In this document: positions 9,531 to 17,106 of the stretch, in pieces
How the letters are laid out: every line of letters begins with the position of its first letter
Position numbering within the stretch: the first letter of the stretch is position 1
Assembly (NCBI GenBank): GCA_030674155.1
Contig: CM060317.1
Location: 39,570,000 to 39,587,499 of the forward strand
DNA from: Stramonita haemastoma
Lineage: Eukaryota > Mollusca > Gastropoda > Neogastropoda > Muricidae
DNA length: 17,500 bases
Direction: 5' to 3'
The notes under the pieces: generated by a model
Told to the model about the DNA's origin: nothing
Seen by the model: only the letters and a program-made list of their open reading frames with translations
The model's database searches: none
Position numbers and translations under genes: made by a program

Positions 9531-9941
9531 TTTTCAATCCTTCTAGAAAAAAGGCAGGAGAATGGACTAGGAGGGCAAAAAATAGGCAAGAAGAAGGTGA
9601 CAGGAAGAAAAGGAACCAGGCAGAAACAAAGAGAGGAATAAAAAAGAAGGAATTCCTAGCACAGAATTCTCAGAAGGTGGGGATGCTACTTATATTGATA
9701 GGCCGCCGTCATCTCAACAGGGGAAATAAAGCAAATAAAATTCTACACCCAAAGGCATGATCTCAGCACTGAGGGAGAAGAAACTTAAACAGGTGGTGGG
9801 ATGGGGAAGGGGCAGGGTAAAAAATGATATGAGTTACCACCACATATGAAGAAACACACAGAGAAACAGAGGACACTCGCTAACACATACACACACAAAA
9901 TGGTGCTTGCATGAACATATGCACTTTTTAAAAAAAAATTC
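9531..9941. other. Purine-rich intron, no feature
   Basis: This is an A/G-rich stretch (9545-9660, repeated AAGAAGG and GGAAAG). A plus-strand open frame ending near 9760 is lysine/arginine-rich only because of this composition. Confidence 0.5.
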
Positions 9942-10190
9942 TTTTATATCGAGGATAATGGAATAAGCACTCATGTGCTTTTTTATATCCAGTCCCCATG
10001 TGTATTTAGTTTTGTAAATCTTTGTCATCTGTTCCCACCGGCACATGATGGCCTACTCTTACAAAAAGCGAAACAGGATTTAACATGTGCGCAAGATATT
10101 CTGCATGCGTTGGCACACGGGGCCTCAGTTCATAGTCTCATTTGAAGGACTTTTAGGGGGAGTAGAGTCAGCACTGAGGGACTGACATAC
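9942..10190 (-). mobile_element. tRNA-derived SINE, reverse, head missing (copy 5)
   Basis: The reverse complement of the SINE 3' end (ATATCGAGGATAATGGAATAAG) begins at about 9946. The body follows (TCATCTGTTCCCACC, GGCCTACTCTTACAAAA, GGGGCCTCAGTTCATAGTCT) and continues to GGAGTAGAGTCAGCACTGA near 10178. The tRNA-like head is absent, so this copy is 5'-truncated. Confidence 0.88.
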
Positions 10191-10567
10191 AAATGCATGC
10201 ACACACAATCATCAATCTGTTCCCCTAAAAAATGTTAGGGGAAAACATTTAACTCCATAACCTCCCTTCTCTCATTCCTTATTATTAATACTATGCAAAT
10301 TAAAAAAGTTAAGACACTCTGACTACACTAAACCACAGAAAACTACTTTCTTGTATAGACCATGATCCCGTTTACATTTATAACTATCCAGGCAAATATA
10401 TTCTTAAGACCAGCTGTAGACTTAAAAGTGTGGATTCCCCAAAGTCAGAATGCAGCTACCTTAATGGTATCTAAAAACAGTCACAAGGGCAGCAACAAAA
10501 AAAATCACCCTTGGTGAACCTCAGAAAGCTGTGGAATGAAGGAAGAATATAAAAAAAATGTGCATCA
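10191..10567. other. Intron sequence without recognised feature
   Basis: This is A/T-rich with no repeat family recognised. It directly borders the 47-bp array. Confidence 0.45.
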
Positions 10568-11213
10568 ACAAGAAATCCTATGATTCACTGTACAAAGGCA
10601 AGACAGCTGACCTACAAGAAGAAATCCCTACGATTCACTAAACAAAGGTAAGACAGCAGACCTACAAGAAGAAATCCCTATGATTCACTATACAAAGGAG
10701 AGTGAGACCTACAAAGAATCCTATGATTCCTACAAGCAGAAGCAGATAAAGAATCCCTACGATTCACTATAACAAAGGCAAGACAGCAGACCTACAAGAA
10801 GAAATCCCTATGATTCACTTACAAAGGCAAGACAGCAGACCTACAAGAAATCCCTATGATTCACTATACAAAGGCAAGACAGCAGACCTACAAGAAATCC
10901 CTATGATTCACTGTACAAAGGCAAGACAGCAGACCTACAAGAAATCCCTATGATTCACTTACAAAGGCAAGAGCAGACTACAGAAATCCCTATGATTCAC
11001 TATACAAGGCAAGACAGACCTACAAGAATCCTACGATTCACTATACAAAGGCGAAGACCAGCAGACCTACAAGAAGAAATCCCTAGTGATTCACTTACAA
11101 AGGCAAGACACAGACCTACAAGAAATCCTAGATTCACTATACAAAGGCAAGACAGCTGACCTACAAGAAATCCCTATGATTCACTGTACAAAGGCAAGAC
11201 AGCAGACCTACAA
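10568..11213. repeat. 47-bp minisatellite, about 14 units
   Basis: The unit contains AAATCCCTATGATTCACT, then ATACAAAGGCAAGACAGCAG, then ACCTACAAG, with variants of 50 bases carrying an extra GAA. Several units have single-base or short deletions. The array is interrupted by a SINE at 11214-11573, and a last unit at 11574-11614 reaches the exon c donor exactly. Read in the transcript direction each unit therefore begins with a copy of the intron start, GTCTGCTGTCTTGC. Confidence 0.93.
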
Positions 11214-11573
11214 GGGAACGGGATAGCCTAGTGGTCAGAACACTGCGCTGGCAATTTGACAACCCAAGTTCGATTCCCATTGGAGGGGATTTTTCCCCTG
11301 GAGTTAACATCGGTGCTGACTCCACTCTCCCCAAAAGTCTTTCGGATGAGACTGTAAACCGAGGCCCCATGTGCAAACGCACACAGAACATCTTGCGTAC
11401 ACGTTAAATCCTGTTCCGCTTTTTGTAAGAGTAGGCCATTGTGTGCCAGTGGGAACAGATGACAATATTTACACAACTGCATACATACAGGGACTGGATG
11501 AAAAAAAAACACATGAGTGCTTATTCCATTATCCTTGATATAAAGAATAAATAAAGATAAATAAATAAATAAA
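11214..11573 (+). mobile_element. tRNA-derived SINE, full length, inside the 47-bp array (copy 6)
   Basis: GGATAGCCTAGTGGTCAGA (A box) and AAGTTCGATTCCC (B box) open the element. A complete body follows (GGAGTTAACATCGGTGC, TTTCGGATGAGACTGTAAA, AGAACATCTTGCGTACAC, AGAGTAGGCCATTG, GGGAACAGATGACAA). The 3' end is CCATTATCCTTGATATAAAG with an (AAAT)n tail. It splits the last unit of the array. No clean target duplication is visible, partly because the tail merges with AAATCC of the unit. Confidence 0.93.
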
Positions 11574-11614
11574 TAAATCCATACGATTCACTCTACAAAG
11601 GCAAGACAGCAGAC
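11574..11614. repeat. Last 47-bp unit, abutting the exon c donor
   Basis: CCATACGATTCACTCTACAA followed by AGGCAAGACAGCAGAC ends at the exon boundary. It is the unit that contains the functional 5' splice site on the minus strand and may be the parent copy. Confidence 0.85.
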
Positions 11615-11794
11615 CTGTTCCTCCATCAGCTCCTCCAGCATGGGTTTGTTCCAGAAGAAGCGCTCATCGGCCCTCTCCCACAGGCCTTTCTCACTGGGGT
11701 AGCCCGCAGAGTTCTGTCGCTGCAGACTGTTGGTCAGGTCATAGGTGTCGCTGTAGTAGAAAAAGTCAGAGTCGTTGTACATCTTCAGCAGCTC
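11615..11794 (-). CDS. INPP5F: INPP5F exon c (start of Sac domain, 60 aa)
   Basis: The exon is 180 bases long and symmetric in phase 0. The acceptor TTGTGCAG precedes GAGCTGCTGAAG, and the last codons are GAGGAACAG before the donor GTCTGC. The peptide starts ELLKMYNDSDFFYYSDTYDL, followed by TNSLQRQ and by a tryptophan-bearing stretch with DERFFWNK. FYYS-TYDLTNS-QRQ and D-RFFWNK are hallmark Sac-domain motifs that contribute to the N-terminal Sac subdomain and its packing against the catalytic part. The donor is weak (CAG/GTCTGC), and the intron from its first base continues directly into a 47-bp tandem repeat whose units copy this donor-proximal sequence. In the transcript, a CTG run and a long CA run lie about 150-350 bases upstream of the acceptor. 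Confidence 0.93.
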
Positions 11795-11936
11795 CTGCAC
11801 AACAGAAAAAAATACACAATCACCTTGTTCAACAGTAAGAAAATGATGCTGTATGGTGTGTTGTTTCACTGCGAAAGAAACAAGGTTGATATTTTTGCTT
11901 GGAAGCATACTTAAATGATTGGTGTGTCCTTGCTAT

Positions 11937-11941
<5 letters not shown>

Positions 11942-12025
<84 letters not shown>
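11942..12025. repeat. (GT)42 microsatellite
   Basis: This is an uninterrupted GT tract of about 84 bases. In the transcript it is (CA)n, about 150 bases upstream of the exon c acceptor. Confidence 0.97.
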
Positions 12026-12026
<1 letters not shown>

Positions 12027-12062
12027 CAGCAGCAGCAGCAGCAGCAGCAGAAGCAGCAGCAG
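12026..12062. repeat. (CAG)n trinucleotide repeat
   Basis: Eight CAG, one AAG and three CAG follow the GT tract directly. On the transcript strand this is a CUG run followed by CA repeats. Confidence 0.97.
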
Positions 12063-12629
12063 TATAATTTGTAATGCTATTTTTCTGCATGAGCATCTCC
12101 TTAAACACAAAAGACCCAAACAAAATGCTTTCTACATAAAGGTTGCATAGCATTATGCTACACATGACGACTATGAACAAGCAGTAGCACATACAAGAGC
12201 ATGTTACGTTTTATCAGCACATAAAATGGTTCGGAGTAAAAGTAAAAAAATAAATTTTTAAAAAAGGGGGGGGGGGGGGGAAAGAAGCAAATGCATGAAG
12301 CAGCATAGTGACCCACAGTGACACCAGATATCCAAAGTAATGAAGATGTAGGACTGTGTGATGAGGTGGTAAACAGATTACTTCCCCTGCAATCAGAGCC
12401 CCGTCGCAGTGTTGTGTTACTAAATCGGGACACACCTGCGAATTGGGTGGTGGTTGGAAACCCTCCATTGCATACACTTCACCTTCATGGTGAAAGGTAG
12501 AATTTATACAACCTCTTTTAGAGGTCACATCCTAACCAGCCAGCTGTACCCACCCAAGACGCTGTGCAGAGATGGGACATAACATATGTCCACTCTGTTA
12601 CAACTGGAAAAGGGATAGGAGGCAATTTG
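12063..12629. other. Intron with a G14 homopolymer
   Basis: There is mixed sequence. A run of about 14 G lies at 12267-12280 after an A/T-rich stretch. A small hairpin, ACCTCTTTTAGAGGT, lies near 12510-12524. The more GC-balanced part at 12350-12600 may be another repeat, but I do not recognise it. Confidence 0.5.
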
Positions 12630-12765
12630 CCTACAAAAGCTTCTTCTTCATTGAATGCTGAGACAGCAATTATTTTTGTTGGTCAAATGAGCGAAAATGT
12701 GTTGTGCTGGCATTAAGCGCTGACAAATCAGGTCCAGCACATCCAACTTTGGCATGGAAAAGCTT
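12630..12765 (+). repeat. Dispersed repeat family B, copy 2
   Basis: Segments shared with 9385-9530, in order, are GCTTCTTCTTCATTGAA, GACAGCAATTATTTTT, AAATGAGCGAAAATGTG, TGGCATTAAGCGC and CACATCCAACTTTGGC. The flanks differ. Confidence 0.75.
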
Positions 12766-12989
12766 TTGATGTGAGGATGGGAGATGCCACAAATGTTAGA
12801 TGCCAGGAACCTGTTCATATTTAAACTTAATATCAGCTTTACATTTCAGAATGGTAATACCATGTTATATGGCAATATATGTTGTATGACAAAATCACAT
12901 TGTTCATCATTCTGCTTTGTGAAGAAAAAAAAACCCGCACTGCTCCCTAGAGAAGCTAGGTGTGAGAAAGTGAGTAGGTTTTTTTAAGA

Positions 12990-13290
12990 ATATTCAAGAT
13001 GGAAAGTGGAAGGAAGGTTAAGATGTTCACTTGCCCAACATGTAAACCGTGAGGTTCTGGGTTTGATTCCTGGCCTTGCACTTTCTTCCCAGTATGACCA
13101 AAAAAAAAACTGAATTGAGAAAACAGAACTGAATGTCAAACTCCTTCAATGAGACTGAACTGAGGCCCTGTGTACGAATGCACGAAGAGCATCTTGCACA
13201 CACCTTAAAAATTGGTTCTGCCTTGCGGGTGAGTAGGCCATTCCATGCTCATAGGAACAGATGACAATTTTTGTTTTAAAAACCAAAAAC
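12990..13290 (+). mobile_element. Divergent SINE with a different tRNA-like head (copy 7)
   Basis: The 3' half is recognisable SINE body (CAATGAGACTGAACTGAGGC, CGAAGAGCATCTTGCACACA, GAGTAGGCCATTCC, ATAGGAACAGATGACAA). The head differs: GGAAGGTTAAGATGTTCACT with GTAAACCGTGAGGTTC and GGGTTTGATTCC as a B box. An insertion of A-rich sequence separates head and body. It is likely an older or different subfamily sharing the body. Confidence 0.7.
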
Positions 13291-13573
13291 AAAGAAATAT
13301 GAAGAAAAGCATAAAATAGAAAAAAAGAGGGGGAGGGGGATGGTGTTGGTTTCTGTTTTGTTTTTAGGTTGATTTTTTTTTTAAGTATTTAGAGAGACAA
13401 ATGAAGCACCCACTTGAAAAGAGACAGAGAGCAAGAGAGAAAAAGAGAGGATGATGCTCCCTGATCTGTATGCAACTGATGTCCATTAACAACAAAAACA
13501 AGTATATTTCCCTTTACCCCGTCCCTATATTTACGACATTCAAAGAATAACATTCAAAATTCATAACCCTTAC
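13291..13573. other. Intron start downstream of exon b
   Basis: This is a purine-rich stretch with AGAGAGA motifs (13390-13450) and T-rich sequence. Nothing coding was found. Confidence 0.45.
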
Positions 13574-13618
13574 CTCATATATTCTCCTCTCAAACTTTTC
13601 TTTGTCTTTGTTTTCTTT
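13574..13618 (-). CDS. INPP5F: INPP5F exon b (15-residue charged exon)
   Basis: This very short exon is 45 bases long and symmetric (phase 0 to 0). The acceptor is ATTTTCAG and the donor is GTAAGG. It encodes KENKDKEKFERRIYE, which aligns with the lysine/glutamate-rich linker of animal INPP5F (human form near KEKEKLERRLLEE) that leads into the Sac domain. It joins SKSK of the preceding exon to ELLKMY of the next without a gap, and that continuity is the main evidence, because an exon this short could not be recognised alone. Skipping it would remove 15 charged residues without a frameshift. The introns on both sides are A/T-rich. Confidence 0.87.
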
Positions 13619-13813
13619 CTGAAAATACAAACAACAATACAAAATAAATTTTTAAAAATTTAACATCAAATTTTTAATGCCTCACACACATTGGGGGAGT
13701 GGGGCAGGGGGGGGGGGGGGTTGTAGAAAGACTAAGTCCAACAATTAATGATATACAAGCAAAATCTATAACAAAAAGATGACACAAAAGGAGGAGACAT
13801 GCTTTAAAAACAT

Positions 13814-13928
13814 TCAAAAACAAAACAAAAACAACAACAAAAAAGATGAACAAATTTTTTTTTTTAAAACAAAGAAGGCATAAGAGAGCAGACAGAGAAA
13901 GAAGAGGGAGAGAAAGATAGAGGGAGAG
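13814..13928. repeat. Inverted repeat, left arm
   Basis: It contains CAAAAACAAAACAAAAACAA, AAAAGATGAACAAA, GAAGGCATAAGA and a 27-base stretch (13892-13918) that is an exact reverse complement of 14244-14270. Other parts match with small differences and variable homopolymers. Confidence 0.85.
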
Positions 13929-13998
13929 GTGGACACAAACGGAGAGAAAGACAGACAGACACAGATACACTGCAATTAAATCAATTTAATAGGGACGT

Positions 13999-14105
13999 TA
14001 GCAAAAACTTTACTTTTGGAAGGAAGCAATCATCATAGGTTTGGAAAAGGCTATTAATTTATTTTGTTTGTGGTTTGCAAAAACTCTACTTTTGGGAAGA
14101 AGCAA
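13999..14105. repeat. Direct repeat of about 29 bp in the inverted-repeat spacer
   Basis: GCAAAAACTTTACTTTTGG with AAGGAAGCAA at about 14000-14028 recurs as GCAAAAACTCTACTTTTGGG with AAGAAGCAA at about 14077-14105. Confidence 0.8.
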
Positions 14106-14108
14106 CAC

Positions 14109-14194
14109 ACACCACACACACACATGCACTCACATGCATACACATGTACACACACACACACACACAGGCACTCTCTCTCTTCTCTCTCTCCTCT

Positions 14195-14238
<44 letters not shown>
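14109..14238. repeat. (CA)n and (CT)n microsatellites
   Basis: CA-rich interrupted sequence (14109-14166) is followed by CT-rich sequence (14171-14238). The CT part merges with the right arm of the inverted repeat. Confidence 0.9.
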
Positions 14239-14240
<2 letters not shown>

Positions 14241-14343
14241 CTCATCTTTCTCTCCCTCTTCTTTCTCTGTTTGTCTCATCTTATGCCTTCTTTTTTAAAA
14301 AATTTTTTTGTTCATCTTTTTGTTGTTGTTTGTTTTGTTTTTG
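14239..14343. repeat. Inverted repeat, right arm
   Basis: This is the reverse complement of 13814-13928, containing TTATGCCTTCTT, TTTGTTCATCTTTT and GTTGTTTGTTTTGTTTTTG. It directly borders a truncated SINE at 14344. Confidence 0.85.
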
Positions 14344-14544
14344 ACTTTAAACCGAGGCCCCGTGGCGAACGCATGCAGAACATCTTGCGCACACGTTAAA
14401 TCCGTTCCCTTTTCATAAGAGTAGCCACGTGTCCGGTGGAACAGATACAACATTTACAAAAACTGCATACACACGGACCAGATGAAAAAAGCACATAATT
14501 GCTATTCTGCTATCTCGATATAAAAGAATAAATAAATAAAATAA

Positions 14545-14545
<1 letters not shown>
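14344..14545 (+). mobile_element. tRNA-derived SINE, 5'-truncated (copy 8)
   Basis: It starts in the body at GACTTTAAACCGAGGCCCCG and continues with CAGAACATCTTGCGCACACG, AAGAGTAG and AACTGCATACACACGG to CTCGATATAAAAGAATAAAT. There are several one-base deletions relative to the other copies, often in doubled letters. Confidence 0.87.
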
Positions 14546-14592
<47 letters not shown>

Positions 14593-14640
14593 CATCACAC
14601 AACACCACACACACCACACCACACCACACCATCCTTCACC
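14546..14640. repeat. (CT)n / (CA)n and ACACC repeats next to the exon a donor
   Basis: A short CT run is followed by about 18 CA units (14557-14591) and CACAC-CACACC repeats. In the transcript this is GU-rich, beginning about 10 bases after the exon a donor GTTAGT. Confidence 0.9.
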
Positions 14641-14648
14641 CAACTAAC

Positions 14649-14780
14649 CTTTGATTTGCTAGTGACATTTTCTGCAGCATTTTTGATAGATTTCCAGGTC
14701 TTCTGCAAAAGCACATTCTGGTTTTCTGGCGCACCCACACGCTCTTGCTTCTTTATCCCAAAGTGGTGTTTGGTGCAGAA
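14649..14780 (-). CDS. INPP5F: INPP5F exon a (pre-Sac region, 44 aa)
   Basis: This is the most upstream exon visible. The transcript reads a TG-rich tract ending in TGTGCAG, then 132 bases starting TTCTGC and ending AAATCAAAG, then the donor GTTAGT. It encodes 44 residues beginning FCTKHHFGIKK and ending NVTSKSK. KHHFGI matches a conserved block just before the Sac domain of INPP5F, where the human protein has a near-identical CKKHHFGI. The end phase is 0 and the start phase appears to be 0, so the exon is symmetric. Immediately downstream of the donor the intron is rich in GTGTG repeats. I could not find the preceding exon in 14781-17500; it is probably beyond the right edge. Assignment is strong because the next exon continues the same alignment. 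Confidence 0.88.
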
Positions 14781-14974
14781 CTGCACACACAATAACAAAA
14801 CAAATCAAACAATATCAAAGGCGGCTGCAGACAGTAAAATATAACATGTTAACAGAAAAATATAGACTGAAAAGACTCAAGACTCAAGAATACTTTAATG
14901 TCTCAACAAGAGAAGTTATGAGCATGTGTTCATTCTTCTTGGTTATCAATCTCACCACATTCTCTTTTTTTTCT
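14781..14974. other. Intron upstream of exon a
   Basis: The exon a acceptor is preceded in the transcript by TGTGTGTGCAG. The rest is A/T-rich with no feature seen. Confidence 0.5.
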
Positions 14975-15345
14975 TTTTTCTTTTTTTGTTCCTCGGCTAC
15001 AGCTCCAAGGTTCACCAATGGTGAAATTTTGGAAATGTGACCCTTTTCGCCCACCTTGAAGGAAGCTGCATTTCTTCCAAGGGGATGATGTCTAAACACA
15101 CTTGTGTGCATGCTTTTTTTCAATTTTGTAATGTGTTGCCTGTCCCCACCAGCACACAATCACCTACTCTTCCAAAAGACAGATGGGTTTTAACATGTGC
15201 ACAGGATGTTTTGCATGCATTCGCACCTCGGTTTAAAGTCACATCTGAATTATGGGGGAGTGGAGTCAGCACTGATAACTCTAGGAGAAAAATCCCCTTG
15301 AATGGGCATCTCAGTGGTAACTGAAACTAGGGGTTGATCTCCGAT
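14975..15345 (-). mobile_element. SINE, reverse copy with 3' extension, head running into the satellite (copy 9)
   Basis: Positions 15110-15260 are reverse SINE body (CCCCACCAGCACACAATC, ACCTACTCTTCCAAAAG, CTCGGTTTAAAGTC). The upstream part towards the head follows (GGAGTGGAGTCAGCACTGA, AAAAATCCCCTTGAATGG). At about 15346 the tRNA-like head begins and is at once repeated in tandem. Positions 14975-15109 (TTGTTCCTCGGCTACAGC, CACCAATGGTGAAATT, GATGATGTCTAAACACA) match the extension beside copy 4. Confidence 0.8.
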
Positions 15346-16849
15346 CGTTAGACTGCAAGCGCAACACTCTAACCACCAGTTACTCTACCGTTAGACTGCA
15401 AGCGCAACACTCTAACCACCAGTTACTCTACCGTTAGACTGCAAGCGCAACACTCTAACCACCAGGTTACCCTATCGTTAGATTGCAAGTGCAACACTCT
15501 AACCACCAGGTTACCCTTTCGTTAGACTGCAAGTGCAACACTCTAACACCAGTACCTACGTTGATTGTAGCACACACTCTACCACCGTTACCCTATAGAT
15601 TGTAAGCACAACACTCTAACCACCAGGTTACCCTATAGATTGTAAGCACAACACTAACCACCAGGTTACCCTATAGATTGTAAGCACAACACTCTAACCA
15701 CCAGGTTACCCTATAGATTGTAAGCACAACACTCTAACCACCAGGTTACCCTATAGATTGTAAGCACAACACTAACCACCAGGTTACCCTATAGATTGTA
15801 AGCACAACACTCTAACCATCAGGTTACCCTATAGATTGTAAGCACAACACTCTAACCACCAGGTTACCCTATAGATTGTAAGCATAACACTCTAACCATC
15901 AGGTTACCCTATAGATTGCAAGCGCAACACTAACCACCAGGTTACCCTATAGATTGTAAGCACAACACTCTAACCACCAGGTTACCCTATAGATTGTAAG
16001 CACAACACTAACCACCAGGTTACCCTATAGATTGTAAGCATAACACTCTAACCACCAGGTTACCCTGTAGATTGTAAGCACAACACTCTAACCATCAGGT
16101 TACCCTTAGATTGTAAGCACAACACTCTAACCACTAGGTTACCTATAGATTGTAAGCACAACATCTCTAACACCAGGTTTACCTATAGATTGTAAGCACA
16201 ACACTAACTATCAGGTTACCTATAGATTGTATAGCAACACTACCACTAGGTTACCCTATAGATTGTTAAGCACAACACTCTAACACCAGGTTTACCTATA
16301 GATTGTAAGCACAAAACTAACCACCAGTTACCTATAGATTGTAAGCACACATAACCACCGGTTACCCTATAGATTGTAAGCACTAACACTAACACCAGGT
16401 TACCCTATAGATTGTAAGCACAACACTCTAACCACCAGTTACCTATCGTTAGATTGTAGCACACACTCTAACACCAGGTTACCTATAGATTGTAAGCACA
16501 CACTCTAACCATCAGATTACCCTATAGATTGTAAGCACAACACTTTAACCATCAGGTTACCCTATCGTTAGATTGTAAGCACAACACTCTAACCACCAGG
16601 TTACCCTATAGATTGTAAGCACAACACTCTAACCACCAGGTTACCCTATAGATTGTAAGCACAACACTCTAACCATCAGGTTACCCTATAGATTGCAAGC
16701 ACAACACTTTAACCATCAGGTTACCCTATAGATTGTAAGCACAACACTCTAACCATCAGGTTACCCTATAGATTGTAAGCGCAACACTCTAACCACCAGG
16801 TTACCCTATAGATTGTAAGCGCAACACTCTAACCATCAGGTTACCCTAC
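15346..16849. repeat. 40-bp satellite, about 38 units, derived from a SINE tRNA-like head
   Basis: The main unit is CCCTATAGATTGTAAGCACA followed by ACACTCTAACCACCAGGTTA, 40 bases in all. Common variants lack one CT (38 bases) or have TCGTTAGATTG in place of ATAGATTG (44 bases). The reverse complement of the unit reads TAACCTGGTGGTTAGAG and then TGTTGTGCTTACAATC, the same order as the A-box half of the SINE head. The leftmost units, next to SINE copy 9, keep GACTGCAAGCGC, closest to the head. The right end is a C run at 16850-16856. There are no unique spacers, so it is not a CRISPR array. Confidence 0.93.
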
Positions 16850-16977
16850 CCCCCCACATTCACTTTCAACAGCTGGAATTAGGGAGTGACTCATCAAAAA
16901 TGCAGTTTACGTTATGTGTGTTTGTGTGTGTGTGCATGCATGTGTGTGTTTTTTAATTGCATCTATTTTTTCATTTA

Positions 16978-17106
16978 TTCTTTTATTTTGAGGATAATGG
17001 AATAAGCATTCATGCTTTTTTTTACATCCAGTTCCCATGTGCATGCACTTTTGTAAATTTTGTAATCCATTCCCACTGGCACACAATGGCCTACTCTTCA
17101 AAAAGT
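16978..17106 (-). mobile_element. tRNA-derived SINE, reverse 3' fragment (copy 10)
   Basis: TTTTGAGGATAATGGAATAA, ACATCCAGTTCCCATGTG and ATTCCCACTGGCACACAATG with GCCTACTCTTCAAAAAG are the reverse 3' half of the SINE. Homology stops at 17106, where a GT tract (17106-17122) begins. Confidence 0.88.

Noticed and set aside
9371..9760. Plus-strand open frame of 129 codons
   Set aside because: It starts in a dispersed repeat and continues through purine-rich DNA, and the composition explains the K/R/E richness.
14884..15159. Minus-strand frame of 91 codons
   Set aside because: It runs through the SINE 3' extension and an A-rich tail. Its counterpart near 8617 does not keep the frame.
15346..16849. 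Possible CRISPR array
   Set aside because: Units abut without unique spacers, the sequence is animal intron, and the unit resembles a SINE head.
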